A DNA stretch of 64,000 nucleotides from Rotaria sp. Silwood1 (GCA_905250075.1 CAJNOP010000012.1:3460772-3524771); one strand, 5' to 3'. Positions 51,691 through 63,239 are shown, counted from the stretch's first letter. The notes: generated by a model not told the origin, from the letters alone. A program made the numbers and translations.

Positions 51691-53478
51691 TCATATCAAT
51701 AATCGTCGTAAATTATTTCGTGTTTTATTCGAAAATATAGGAGAAATAGCAGGTCGTTGACGCCATGGAGATTTTATTGGACCTGTTGTTGTTTTACATG
51801 GACTTGATGGATGATAAGGACCAGAACAACATTGACAAAAACTATTTCGACATAATGGATTTGTACAAATGCTAAAACAAAAAATAAAATACAATCAAAT
51901 TGGATTGAAATGTAAAATACGATAAAGTTGCTAATCATACGGACATTATTTTACGACGTATGTCTTTACCAGCATTTTACTTAATCATATAGAAATACAA
52001 CATGGAAGTAGTAACGAGACGTTATTGATATACGATCTTTAATTGTATATCAGCAATCTCTCAAGGGTACAAACTTCTACCCTTATACTTCATCACTCTT
52101 TTTGTATAGAAAAACAATTTCCAATTTATTAGTGAGACTCATAGGTCAAAAATTATACGCAAATCTTTGAAAGAATTGAAGATAAAATTTAAACGAAGAC
52201 GATTTCATTTACTGATCCTGAGACGAAGAATGAGATCGTATCTTGTTAGAAATTTATTTCCTACTGTTGTTCAGTGTTTTTCTCATTACACTCATAAAAA
52301 CATCAATTCCGTTTAATTCGACATTTCTTTCCTTGACGACATCCCGTCTTGAATGTATTTGAGCTAGCACTTAGATCATGGATTTCCTCCACAGCAATAA
52401 TGCTTCTTATGCATAAGTTTCCTTAGGAAAATTTTTAACATAGATTTAGAAAGAGTATAAAATTCGAATTCTAACCTAGCGATTAATATTTTCTATAGAT
52501 CTTCTTAATTAGTTGAAAATGAAGAAAAATTTTTTCTATAAAATTTCGATGCACCTATTATTACAAATTTCTGTATAATATTTAATTGTTTAATAAATAA
52601 TAATTCATATTCTTCTATGCTAATATTTAGAAGAATTTTATCTAAACTTTTTTCAAGTCCACAACTATCGATTCAATAAAAAAAACAAAAAAAAAGGAAA
52701 ATTGTTATTTAAAAACGTACCCATGTTGATCATTAACATCAACGATTGAAACATAAGCACAAATTGGACAACGTTTTGGTATTGTTGGTCCATGTAAATA
52801 TTTTAAATAACCATATCGAAATGTCATTGTACTTGCACTAAGATGAATATTATTATCAGGTGATGATGTAAATATATTTTGTGATGGTGTTAATGAAAGA
52901 ATATTTTCTTCATTATTTGTTTCAATAATATATGGTATTGTTGTTTTATTATCAAGTAAATTAGTTATTGTTTGCATTGGTTTTGTTTTATATTGAATTT
53001 TTTTAATTGGAGTTTTATTAAAATTATGAAATAAATTACGTTTAACAGTTTTTGTTTGTTGACGTCGATAATAATCTTTTAATATTGAATACCATTTTCG
53101 ACATACATTTGAACAAGAATTTAAATCATTATTTGCTAAATTTTCATAAATTTTATCAATTATATGATATGCATTACGATGATATAATTGTGTTAATATA
53201 TCAAAATGTTTTCTTGTTAATATATAATGTTCATAATCAATTTTTGTAAGAAATTTTTTTATAGGAGCATTTATTGGTGATTGTATATCATATTCAGATA
53301 TTGGAGAATCATTTTGATTAAGTATAACACTTGATGGTGATAAACGCGATGGTGATGTTAAACATGAAGATGTTGTTAATGTTAAATAACCTGAATCTAA
53401 TTGACTACCAATAGGCATAACTGAATGAAATAAATCATTGTAACTATCATTATTTTCATCATTAATATGATTTGACAT
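51691..53478 (-). CDS. FBXO5/FBXO43: Emi1/Emi2-type F-box protein, APC/C inhibitor
   Basis: Two exons (53478-52721, 51871-51691) give 312 aa; start taken at the first Met (MSNHINDEN) after a possible acceptor at 53506, so an upstream exon is possible. Features in order: DSGYLTL near residue 30, like the DSGxxS beta-TrCP degron; an F-box-like helix region (IYENLANNDLNSCSNVCRKWYSILK); a zinc-binding region split by the intron (CPICAYVSIVDVNDQHGICT then CRNSFCQCC and SSPC); and a basic C-terminal tail ending NLRRLLI, close to the RNLRRL tail that Emi proteins use to bind the APC/C. This degron, F-box, ZBR and RL-tail order is specific to Emi1/Emi2, which block APC/C in interphase or meiotic arrest. 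The intron is 849 bp. Whether it is the Emi1 or Emi2 orthologue I cannot tell. Confidence 0.85.
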
Positions 53479-54599
53479 ATTGTTGGAATTTTCGTATTGG
53501 GCTATTGAATTGAAATAATATCTAAAAATTTTTATACATATGATGATTTCCAACGAATTTGTTTCTTTATAAATAAAATAAGATATTCGAATACATATAG
53601 AGTAGACGGAAAAAAAAACAATAAAAATATTGGAAAAACAGGAAATTTAGGGAGTTGCTTACTCGCTCGGAACACCAATTCTTCTCTAAATAAACAACAC
53701 TCTGTACATTAATTAGCAGTGTAAATCTATGAATGTGGACACTATTGATCTGTAGAAGTAAAGTGACACTAGGTAGCACTTCTGAAGATTGACAACATTC
53801 TCTACTAGTACTCGTCAGCTTGGTTACAGATCTGGGAATACTTTATAGAAGATACTCTACCAATTGTTATTTCTTTTGTCTGATATTCTGCCTTTTGATT
53901 TCTCTCAATTCATACTCGTTTAGCTTTTTTCATTCATTACGATATCATATAATCACGTTATTTATAAACAGTGTATTAATATTAAATAGTAGATCCACTG
54001 TTATAGAGATATACTGATCTGGATCAGAAAATCTTAAATCCAACGGGCTCTATTGTCGACGCTAATTGGTAGGACACATTAAAGAGTGCGAGTGCCACTA
54101 ATCTGCAGACGCATCCACACCTAAGTAAATAATGTCAACTGAAATTATCTCAATGATTGATATATAAATTTTTGTCGTCTCTGAATTCTAAGAATAATGA
54201 TCTTATTTGTAACTTATTATTACTTTTCTTTTTCTACCTGTAAATTGACCTACAGTTTGAATAAAGGTGTCAACTATTACTATAAATTAGCTCTTTGTTC
54301 TTTATGTTACAACAATGAATCACATATCCCGCTTAGACAAAGAAATTAATATTTTCTTTCAAAGACTATTTTCTATTTACTAAAAAATAATTTTATTTTT
54401 TTTAATAATTATTTTTTTCTGAAATTTCTATTATCTGTTTTAATATTTTATATTCCCCTATAGATGTCTCTTATTAATTAATTTATGATTGGTTATTTAC
54501 TCTGTTTATATAAATATTCTTCGTGCGTGCGTGCCGGTTTAATCTTAGTTTATCATCGTCATCTATTATTCAAATACACGATTTTGTATAAAAATACTA
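53479..54599. other. Divergent promoter region, Emi-type gene and RMND5
   Basis: 1.1 kb between two start codons pointing apart. No ORF with coding character. A TTCAATAG acceptor-like site at about 53505-53512 (minus strand) could mark a 5' exon boundary of the Emi-type gene. Confidence 0.45.
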
Positions 54600-57500
54600 A
54601 TGTCGATGACAAATAATATGTTAAATATTGTTGAAAAAGACGTTGATAAAGCTATTGAATCAGTTCAAGAATATTATAATAATATTGAAAATAATATTGA
54701 TAATGTTATTGAACAAATTCAAATAATGATTTCAAATTCAACTGATGATCAAATAATAAAAACAAATATTCGTGAAACAATAAAACCATTTGCTAAACAA
54801 TATAGTGATAAACATAAAGATTTACATGGTTCAATATCAAAAATAGGTAAAACAATTGATAAATGTTTTCAATCAGATTTTGGTAATGTACCTATATTTG
54901 AATTATTTGATAAACCTGAAAAATTAAAATTAATTTATATGATTATATGTGAAGATTTATATCGACAAGGACGTATGTCAATAGCACAACAATTAATTGA
55001 AGAAACAAATTTAAAAGATAATGATTTATTTAATGTTGAAAAAAATTTTTTAGAAGAAATAAATATGATTTTAGAAAATTTACGTGAAAAAAATCTTTTA
55101 CCAGCTCTTGATTGGTGTCAAAGAAATAAAAATGAATTAAATCAAACAGGAAGTTTATTAGAATTTCATTTACATAAAATGCGTTTTATACAATTATTAC
55201 AAATGGGAAATTTTGATGAAGCAAAAATTTATATGTCAAATTTAAGACAATATTCAATTTTAAATGGTCGATGTGAACAAGCTGTTAATGAATTAATGGG
55301 TGCATTAATATTTGCTCAACGAGATTTAACTAAATCACCATATAAATATTTACTTGAACCACATCTTTGGTTACAATTATCAGAATTATTTATGCAACAA
55401 GCATTTCAACAAGTTGGACTTTCACAAGATAGTCCACTTTATGTTGTTATGAAAATTGGTTTTCAAGCATTACCTGCTCTTATGAGGTAAATATTCATGG
55501 AGAAAAAAAAAACAAAAAGGCATAATATAAACTAAAAGTTTATATTAAGAATATCAGTATTCTTATATTTCAGAAGTTAACTTGAAGTTTTCTTTTGTGA
55601 ATGAATTCTTTTGAAATGAGTAATTAGAAGAAATAATATATAAGGTATTTGCCATAGTAGAGATGAATCAAGAGAACACAGAGTTTTCCAATCGACGTAT
55701 ATTGATTAGTAGTGAATTTTGAGACTTCTAATAATTTGTTTTATATAAATTGTATGAAATTTAACTTTTAAAGAAAGCTACATACGAACAATTACTCAAT
55801 AATTGTTTTTATGTGATAATGACTTTATCTAATGATTTAGCGATAGTAGTGTAGGCGTAGGTATTGATATAATCTGTCACGATAGCATAATATCTCTAAT
55901 CTCGCGAAGAGATCATTCGAACTGATACCTGCTGTTTGAATTTATATTGAGTCTATAAGGACGTTTCGGTGCCACTTGCAAAAGTCTAACAGGATTTGTT
56001 GTCATGGTCTTGTGAACTCGAGTTATGATTGTTTGAATGAATTTTCGACATGAAATTTTGCCTAACATGAACTGAAATGACATTTGAAACGTCCTGAAAG
56101 TTTTAGAAATAGCAATATGCCAAAACTCAGTAAAACGATCATATATTGACCAGAGATGGGCAAGTCGAGTCAAAAATGACTTAAGTCAAGTCAGATATTC
56201 TTTGCAACTTCAATGCATTTTAGCTTCTTGTCAGGTTATATTTGACCCGTGCGTATAAAATATGGTCCCAAACAGACTAGACGAATAAAACAATGAATTA
56301 AGGAATTCTTAATTCATTGTTTTATTCGTCTAGTTTGTTTGGTCTTACAAAAGACACTGTCTGACATCGACATTCGCAAGTATATAAGCAACTATACGGC
56401 TGAGTGCGCATTATACGTGACCTATTGTATTAAACTGGTTAGATCAATTACAACTTGTATTACAACTGAATATGAATCATTTAATTTGACAAGTTGATAG
56501 TCATATTTCACATGATTTTCCAGATGTGTGTATTATCAACTGTTCCAGTACTTTTCTGTACATTGACTGATTCAACTGAAACAATATCCCAAACTACTGG
56601 TAGTATTCCAAAAACAATACGAGATAAATTTTATGTAAATATAAAAACTTATGAATCAAATTGATCGGGTCCATGTACCAGGGACTTATGTAAAATTGTT
56701 TTCAATAAATTGACACATAACTAAATTATGAAATTTAAAAAAACATTCAAGTCAATGACTTGAGACTTGACTTGACTTGACTTGACTCTCTTTGACAAAT
56801 GACTTGTCTTGACTTAAGTGAAAAAAATAGCTGACTTACCCATCTCTGATATTGACTTTAAAAGTACATGGAGACGGGCTCGTTTAAAATTTCGCTGATC
56901 TTAGTGAGACATTCATCCTTGTAGGCCTCACAAGAAAAGTCCTTCGACTGAATAATCGCTTTTGAACCGGAACTGTATGCATCATGTAGATTATCCTGAA
57001 AAGGATTAGTTTATTGTGATAGTTTAAGATCTTTTCACTGTTTCTATCCTTAGACATCGGCTACTTCGATATTCTTATGAAGACTTTTGTGCAAAGTTTC
57101 AAGTTGAAATTCGAAAATTAGTTTCCGTAATGTTTCTCAGAGGGATCATGAGACCGACTTTAATAATATCAAGGATCCGAATTTCTTTCAAGATATTTGT
57201 AAACTATTAGAATCTAAATAATGCACATAGTTCCGACTCGAAAGTGATTAATCAGTAGAAGTATTTTTCTCTTGAGAGAAATTCTTAAAATGGCAGATAT
57301 TAATTCGTTTGATTGTCTTATCAGCTCAAACTTATCATATATATGAATAAATATTCTAATCATATGATAAAAATCTGAATATCTATTTTAGCATTGTAAA
57401 TGCTATGCAAAATACTCAAGTATGCCATATATTATCCAAAGATGAATTACCAATTGAAGTCGATGTTGGTCAAGAACATCGATATCATAGTGTATTTGCT

Positions 57501-57733
57501 TGTCCGATTCTTCGACAACAAACAACAGATCAAAATCCACCAATGAAACTTGTTTGTGGTCATGTTATATCTAAAGATGCATTAAATAAATTATCTATAC
57601 AAAATAAACTTAAGTGTCCATATTGTCCATTAGGTTAGTTTTTGAATTTAAGATTGTTTTTTTTTTAATGATATATTTTGTTTTTTTTCTTTCAGAACAA
57701 AGTCCGGCAGATGCTCGGCAACTTTTCTTTTAA
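54600..57733 (+). CDS. RMND5A: RMND5 (GID2) E3 ubiquitin ligase subunit of the CTLH complex
   Basis: Three exons (54600-55486, 57392-57633, 57696-57733), 388 aa; human RMND5A is 391. The N-terminal helical region is followed by a LisH/CTLH section ([20 protein letters not shown], then [20 protein letters not shown] and [18 protein letters not shown]) and a CRA-like region. The C-terminus has the degenerate RING of GID2/RMND5: [35 protein letters not shown], ending ARQLFF. With MAEA this forms the catalytic heterodimer of the CTLH/GID ligase. Intron 1 (55487-57391, 1.9 kb) carries the hAT MITE at 56151-56848. The next gene on the same strand starts 163 bp after the stop. Confidence 0.93.
56151..56848. 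mobile_element. hAT-type MITE (698 bp) with 8-bp target duplication
   Basis: Starts CAGAGATGGGCAAGTC and ends with the near reverse complement (GACTTACCCATCTCTG). It is flanked by the identical 8-mer ATATTGAC at 56143-56150 and 56849-56856. CAG-type TIRs and an 8-bp duplication are diagnostic for hAT elements. The sub-terminal regions are rich in GACTTRACTT-type repeats on both sides (CTTAAGTCAAG left, tandem GACTT right). No transposase ORF, so non-autonomous. It lies in intron 1 of RMND5. Confidence 0.9.
56270..56340. repeat. Near-perfect palindrome inside the hAT MITE
   Basis: 33-bp arms (56270-56302 and 56308-56340) with one mismatch around a 5-nt spacer (GAATT). It lies in the left third of the element, not at its centre. 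Confidence 0.9.
57080..57150. repeat. Dispersed repeat, inverted partner of 19985-20055
   Basis: Shares TTTCAAGT..AAATTCGAAAAT.AGTTT with the reverse complement of 19985-20055. In RMND5 intron 1. Confidence 0.45.
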
Positions 57734-57857
57734 ATATAATGAATCCAACTGTTGTATTGTAATGCATTGTTTTCGTTTTTGTGTCAATGATCAAGATCAG
57801 TCGTTTATCTGCTTTTTTTTTGCTCTCGTTTTTTTTATATGTACAGATTAAATGTTC

Positions 57858-57889
57858 TACGTTTCTTTTCTTTTTTTTTGATCTTGTAG
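57858..57889 (+). promoter_or_regulatory. Candidate trans-splice acceptor of the SEPHS gene
   Basis: A 20-nt pyrimidine-rich tract ends in TTGTAG at 57889, seven bases before the ATG and about 156 bp after the RMND5 stop. There is room for neither a usual promoter nor a 5' exon of note. Confidence 0.45.
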
Positions 57890-57896
57890 ATTAAAA

Positions 57897-60800
57897 ATGC
57901 TTAGAAAATCTTTTGAGCCATTGGATTATAATTTATCGGCTGATTTTCGTCTAACGAAATTATCCGATCTTAAAGGATGAGGATGTAAAGTCCCTCGAGA
58001 TGTATTGCACCGTCTGCTCGAGGGATTTCAATCAATTGAGACAAAAAGAAGTGACGGTGACGGGCAAAATTCAACAAATCATTCGGCACTCACGCCAGAG
58101 TCTAAAACATCGCCGGTGGTTGGTATGTTAATTTCAATAATTAATAGAAAGAACTGTACTTCAAAATGGAGTTTTTTTTTCTTAAATAGGAATTGGCCTT
58201 GATTCTTGTGTTCTCCCATTACGCCATGGAGGACTTTTTCTCGTACAATCCACAGATTTTTTTTATCCACTTGTTGATGATCCATATGTGATGGTAAATA
58301 TTCAATATGAATATTTTATTTAACTATTTTATTTTAATTAATTAAGGGAAAAATTGCATGTGCTAATGTATTAAGTGATATTTATGCAATGGGTGTTATT
58401 GATGTAGATAATATGTTAATGTTATTAAGTACAAGTAATAAAATGACTGAAAAAGAACGTGATACAATTATGCCATTGATTCTTGAGGGATTTAAAGTAA
58501 GAAAATTTTTAAGACAAAACAAAAAATTTCATGTATACTTTTGTTAAATAGGATTGTGCTCAAGAAGCAGGTACATCCGTCCAAGGTGGTCAAACTGTTG
58601 TTAACCCATGGTTAATTGTCGGTGGTGTTGCCACTTCTGTATGTATGCAAAATGAAATAATCATTCCAGAGAATGCAGTTGTCGGTGATGTATTAGTATT
58701 AACAAAGCCATTAGGAACACAAGTTCGTTTTGATTTTTTAATTTTAATTAAAAAAAAAATAGAAGGTTGTCTTTATTTATATTAAGGTTGCTGTTAATGC
58801 TCATCAATGGATTGAAAATCCAGATCGTTGGAATCGTATTAAATCTGTAGTTACTGAAGATGATGTTCGAAAAGCATATCAACGTGCTATGAACTCGATG
58901 GCTCGATTAAATAAAATTGGTATACTGAGTGACTCGTTGTAAATGGTCGCATTCTACATTTCATATTTCAATCACTAAATATGTTTCAAAAAAGCTGAAT
59001 GTACTTGCAAGATGCAGTTTGAAACACTACCATCTTCAAAGTAAAGCTTATTTTTATTGTGTAACTTTTGCTATCAATATAGGCGAAATTCTATACTGCA
59101 AACATACTTTTTTTTTATCACATCAATAAAAGATAATTCTTTTCATTGATGAAAAACACTTGTCATTCGAACATGTTGACAAGAAACAGACGAACATGGA
59201 TATATTAAGCAAAAGGCTAAGTATACAAAAAGAAAAAAGAATTATGGTGTGGTTAGAAGCATCTAAAAATAGTCCGAGACAATGATTTCATCTATCAACA
59301 AGATAACATCATGTCAGGAATCATTGACATTATGTGAAGAAATAGTTCGACAGTTCCGAACATGAAACAGAAATTATTATATTGTGATATAGATACGATA
59401 ATTTGAACTCTATTTTAAAAGAAAATTTTAAGATTAAAGACACTAAATATTTCAGTATCTACGAAGAACAATTTCATATATACTGAAATCTTTAATCTCA
59501 AGAATAAAAAAATGAAGATTTTGGGAGTTTCAGTTTTTTTCCATTTTTAGTTCTCGAAGAGGGCACAATAGATCCGCATGAGATTTTTAACATAGATAGA
59601 GTATCTAAGATGAAGAGACATATGTTCAAGGGAAACAATTTTAAACAAGGTTTTCGCAGTTTTTTCAGGAAAATGACAGATATACAATTTTTAGTTCGAT
59701 CGGAAAAAGTTTGACGAAGGACCGAATGTAATCCTACGAAAAACCTGTAAAGCTTTGTTTAAAAATTTTTTCGGAGGTATCTCTCCACATTTCAGTTGAT
59801 CTACTTGTAGTAAAATTTTCATGAGAATTTGTTGTACTCTCGTTGAGAATCAGTAATCAACAAAAAGATAGAGATACCCTTAACGATTCTATTTTTTAGA
59901 ACCGCTGAACTCTACTAACCGGTTAATATACAAGAACTTTCGCTAATAAAGAATGAACTCACGTTAATGACTAACGCATGTCATTAGTCTGAGAAATTCG
60001 AAGTGTTCTTTGAAAATGTTCAATATGCAACTTTCTACTCAAAGAACAACAGTATAAAAGCAAATTGAATTAGATGTCGTCACTATGTTCATCATATTTG
60101 CATATTTTAATCTTAGTAGAGCACACAATTTTGTTATGAATAAAAATGATTTAATTATGAGAGTTTTTCGACTTATTTCTGAGATTAATTGTTAAATGAA
60201 TGGATTTAATTTTAGTCGAATACCTATTCATCTAACTATATCATTTCTGTCAGGTTCGATGATTAACCGATGTGTCTCTATAATGACAGTTTGATTTAAA
60301 ATTCATGACATAGATCAGAGATCGAGCCAGTCTGGTGTTATGACGATCAAGTACCAATTCTATCTTTCCTCTTGATTTCAATGTTCTAGATTATGTGTTC
60401 AATACTATGCAGTAGGATAAAATTAAAATGTATAATTCGTTGATGAAATACAAAAAAAAAAAGAAAAAAATTCATCATGTAGCCAATAACTGATATTGTT
60501 CGTATAGAATTTCACTTATTTTGAAAACAAAATGTACACAATTAAAACAAGGTTTTTTATTTTGCATCTTATAGTACATTTTTTAATAAACCGTATTTAG
60601 AGATCAAAATATGAAATGCAAAATACGATCATTTTTAATGAGTTGTGTAGTAAATTTTGTAATAAAATAATTCTATTTAAGGTGGAATACTTATGCATAA
60701 ATATAATGCTCATGCATGTACGGATGTAACTGGTTTTGGTCTATTGGGTCATGCTGAAAATTTAGTTAAATATCAAAAAAATGAAGTGTCATTTGTTATA

Positions 60801-61079
60801 CATAATTTACCAATTATAGCTAAAATGGCAACAATAAGTAAAACTCTTAATAATGGATTTGGTTTGTTACAAGGTAAAAGTGCTGAAACATCAGGTGGTT
60901 TACTTGTTGTTTTACCACATGACCAAGCAGCTGCTTATTGTAAAGATATTCAAGAACAAGAAGGTTATCAAGCATGGATTATTGGTGTAGTTGAAAAAGG
61001 TGATCGAACAGCAAAAATTATTGATAAACCAAGAATAATTGAAGTACCAGAAAAAGATACCGACGGTGAATTATGGTAA
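57897..61079 (+). CDS. SEPHS2: Selenophosphate synthetase, selenocysteine-containing (in-frame UGA)
   Basis: Six exons, 393 codons before the stop: 57897-58122, 58190-58293, 58347-58496, 58552-58722, 58787-58919, 60682-61079 (TAA). The enzyme makes monoselenophosphate from selenide and ATP. The in-frame TGA at 57978-57980 (codon 28) falls exactly at the active-site Cys/Sec position, in [14 protein letters not shown]; the frame is otherwise open and the homology continues on both sides. Other conserved blocks are [115 protein letters not shown]. Length equals SEPHS1/2. A hairpin just after the UGA and a candidate SECIS after the stop support Sec insertion. An ordinary ORF call would truncate the protein to an internal Met. 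Intron 5 is 1.76 kb. Confidence 0.93.
57978..57980 (+). other. Selenocysteine codon (UGA) of selenophosphate synthetase
   Basis: TGA in frame with the ATG at 57897 and with the downstream GCKVPRDVL; the aligned residue in the family is Cys, Sec, Thr or Arg. Read as Sec, or possibly by another readthrough. Confidence 0.85.
57991..58025 (+). promoter_or_regulatory. UGA-proximal stem-loop (selenocysteine redefinition/readthrough-type element)
   Basis: TCCCTCGAG (57991-57999) pairs perfectly with CTCGAGGGA (58017-58025) around a 17-nt loop. The stem starts 10 nt after the UGA and is GC-rich in an AT-rich gene. Such downstream hairpins are known for some selenoprotein genes and for selenophosphate synthetases. 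Confidence 0.75.
59431..59498. repeat. Hairpin in SEPHS intron 5
   Basis: AGATTAAAGA and ATTTCAGTAT (left, split by a 7-nt insertion) are complementary to ATACTGAAAT and TCTTTAATCT (right, sharing one T). Otherwise the 1.76-kb intron 58920-60681 shows no gene. Confidence 0.5.
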
Positions 61080-61084
61080 ATTGA

Positions 61085-61118
61085 TTATAAACGAATTTCT
61101 GGCGTGGTTCGTTTATAA
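61085..61118. terminator. 3'-UTR hairpin overlapping a polyadenylation signal
   Basis: TTATAAACGAA (61085-61095) and its exact complement (61108-61118), 12-nt loop, starting five bases after the SEPHS stop; AATAAA follows at 61117-61122. It lacks the SECIS quartet. It may mark one transcript end or pause site. Confidence 0.4.
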
Positions 61119-61202
61119 TAAAATTTATCATAGAAGATTTCTTTTTTAAAAAATGGTTTTTTCGATTTATTGTTTTTCTTTTTTTTTTTTAACAAATGTA
61201 AA

Positions 61203-61281
61203 AACGGATCTAAATGATGTATTAATAACGCAATACTTCAGCATATATTCTGTTGTAGTTATTAATCTGAGTGTTTCTGTT
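61203..61281 (+). ncRNA. Candidate SECIS element in the SEPHS 3' UTR
   Basis: Folds by hand as a SECIS: helix I AACGGA/TTCTGTT-type pairing (61203-61208 with 61276-61281), an asymmetric internal loop, the quartet ATGAT (61214-61218) opposite TGAG (61268-61271), helix II ATTAATAAC (61221-61229) with GTTATTAAT (61258-61266) plus one G-C and a bulge, and an apical loop that begins with an unpaired AA at 61232-61233, about 14 nt after the quartet. It lies 135 bp after the stop codon, but beyond an AATAAA at 61117. Confidence 0.6.
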
Positions 61282-61379
61282 GAATTTTGTGATAAAAGAT
61301 TAACATATATCGATGCATTTTTTTTATATCTCTACTATTCATTTTTTTTTAAAATACATAAGAAATTTTTGCAATGAAT

Positions 61380-61398
61380 TTTAATTTATACATTTCAG
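61380..61398 (+). promoter_or_regulatory. Candidate trans-splice acceptor of BOLA2
   Basis: ACATTTCAG ending at 61398, five bases before the BOLA2 ATG at 61404 and about 320 bp after the SEPHS stop. Confidence 0.4.
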
Positions 61399-61403
61399 AT
61401 ATA

Positions 61404-63114
61404 ATGGAGATTAATAAAGATAGTATTGAAAAGAAATTACGAGATGAATTCGAACCAATTTATTTGGTAAGCAAAAACGTAAATTACTTTGTTCAAAACA
61501 AGTTAATATTGTTTTTAGTATTTGATACAAAAAAAAAAGAATTTGAAGTATGCTGATAAATAAAACATAGAGGACAATTACTTGAAAAAGAGCGTTAAAA
61601 CATTTGGTACTATATACTTGTTTCTCATGTTTTAAGTATGACCGATCAGATAATCATGAGAGTATTTGCTTGGAAGTTGATCTAATTTGAAACGAATCCG
61701 AACAAGATTACTGGAAAAATTTCGATGAATTAATACTGCGGTTCTATGATACTGATTATAGTATTATGCTGCATTACTCATAATAGGCGATTATTCAACG
61801 GCTAGCTTTCCATAAATAATGTATCTATAGAAAAAGAGATATGAATGTGTATATCAGAGAAGAAATCGATTTAGGTTCCTCAAATTGTAAGCCGAAGTTA
61901 ATTTGGTACGCTGAAATCTGAGTTGAAAATTTTCATGATTTGGAATTTAGCAATCAGTTATCGAATGAAATGGCTTCTTTTTTCGTGCTAGACAGAGAAT
62001 CACTACATATTCATCTTTGAGAAACCTAACAGATATAAACTACTATAATATAATATTCCATCTTGGAAACTTGTAAAAACGTGAGTATAAAAAGGAAGAT
62101 AATCGAACAAACCTGTCAGTTGTCACCGATCTAAAACAGTGTTTTATCTAAAATTTTTCCTTTCGAAGAGGCAATTTGAAATTCCGAGATGGTAAACTGG
62201 TGCTCGAAAGACCGCTGTCCTCTGTTCTCACTCTACAGGAGTCACTGATCTAAAATAGTTTTTATATCGATTCCAACTCTCGTATATACTTATATTGAAG
62301 TGTAAAGAATTAGAATGAGAACCAAATTATTTCGCAATTAGAATTTAGAAAGATCAATCATCGATACTGAATATCTAAATCGTTTATACAAACAGACACT
62401 CGATAGGCTTATAAAACCGGTATATTGTACATGAGAAAGCGTATTCTTTGTCTTATTTAAGTAAACATCTCATTGCTCTCAATTTTCTAAAAGAATATTT
62501 GATCTAGCATGAAGACCAAGTGAGAGACATTTATCTGAACATCGGGGTTGGTCCTTCCGAAACTCGTGATTATTATATCACGTATTGTGTGTCTTTGCTT
62601 TTTCAAGCAAAGGCTATGTAACCTGAGTAACTACTCGTAATATTTATTAGTATCTTTGTCTTGTCGAATCTTTTTTGCATAATGCTTAGATGTTTATTAA
62701 TAAATTTAATATCTTTATTTGTTCTTCGTATACTTATTTAATTCATATCAAACTAAAAATCTATTATTATCTCTATATTTAGCACGTTGAAGATTTTTCA
62801 GGTGGTTGTGGTTTAAAATTTGACACAACAATTGTCTCAAAAAAATTCGAAGGTAAACCATTACTTGCAAGACAACGGTATGTAAATTTTAAAATATTTT
62901 ACAATTCAATCATTTTTTTTTTCTTATTCTTTATGTTTATAGATTGGTAAATGATTTATTAAAAAATGAAATGACTGAAATTCATGCATTAACCCAAAAG
63001 ACTTATACACCTGATGAATGGGAAAAAAAGCAACAAAAAACAATGACAAATCCCGAATGTGAAACAAAAACAACGAGTGCTTGTACGGGCGATTGTGGAA
63101 ATAACAAAAAATAA
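61404..63114 (+). CDS. BOLA2: BolA-like protein 2
   Basis: Three exons (61404-61466, 62783-62877, 62943-63114), 109 aa. MEINKDSIEKKLRDEF and HVEDFSGGCGLKFDTTIVSKKFEGKP lead into LLARQRLVNDLL, MTEIHALTQKTYTPDEWEKK, the full BolA fold. The Cys in GGCG and the His in EIHAL are the residues by which BOLA2 and a monothiol glutaredoxin share a [2Fe-2S] cluster, so it probably works in cytosolic iron-sulfur delivery. After the usual end there is an extra tail of about 22 residues with three Cys (NPECETKTTSACTGDC) not typical of the family. Intron 1 is 1.3 kb, with a dispersed repeat at 62005-62075. An in-frame upstream Met exists at 61374, but the acceptor-like site favours 61404. Confidence 0.9.
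62005..62075. repeat. Dispersed repeat, same family as 20375-20450
   Basis: Shares CATA.TCATCTTTGAGAAA, AGATATAAA and ACTATAA.AT with 20375-20450; in BOLA2 intron 1. Confidence 0.5.
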
Positions 63115-63214
63115 AAAATTTCCTTTTTTTTGTATTTTTCATTAAAATTGTTTTTTTTTCTGATTTATAAAAAAACAAGAAAACTTGTGCAATGAAATTG
63201 ATTCATTTTTCATA

Positions 63215-63239
63215 AATTTTTTTTTTCTTTTTATTGTAG
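63215..63239 (+). promoter_or_regulatory. Candidate trans-splice acceptor of DGCR8
   Basis: Long T-rich tract ending in ATTGTAG at 63239, one base before the ATG at 63241 and 125 bp after the BOLA2 stop. Confidence 0.5.

Noticed and set aside
58005..58202. ORF beginning at an internal Met as the true start of SEPHS
   Set aside because: It would remove the conserved [11 protein letters not shown] region and the active site; the upstream frame is conserved and interrupted only by the UGA at the known Sec position.
61085..61118. Perfect hairpin after the SEPHS stop as the SECIS
   Set aside because: It lacks the TGA/GA quartet and the apical AA; the structure at 61203-61281 fits much better.
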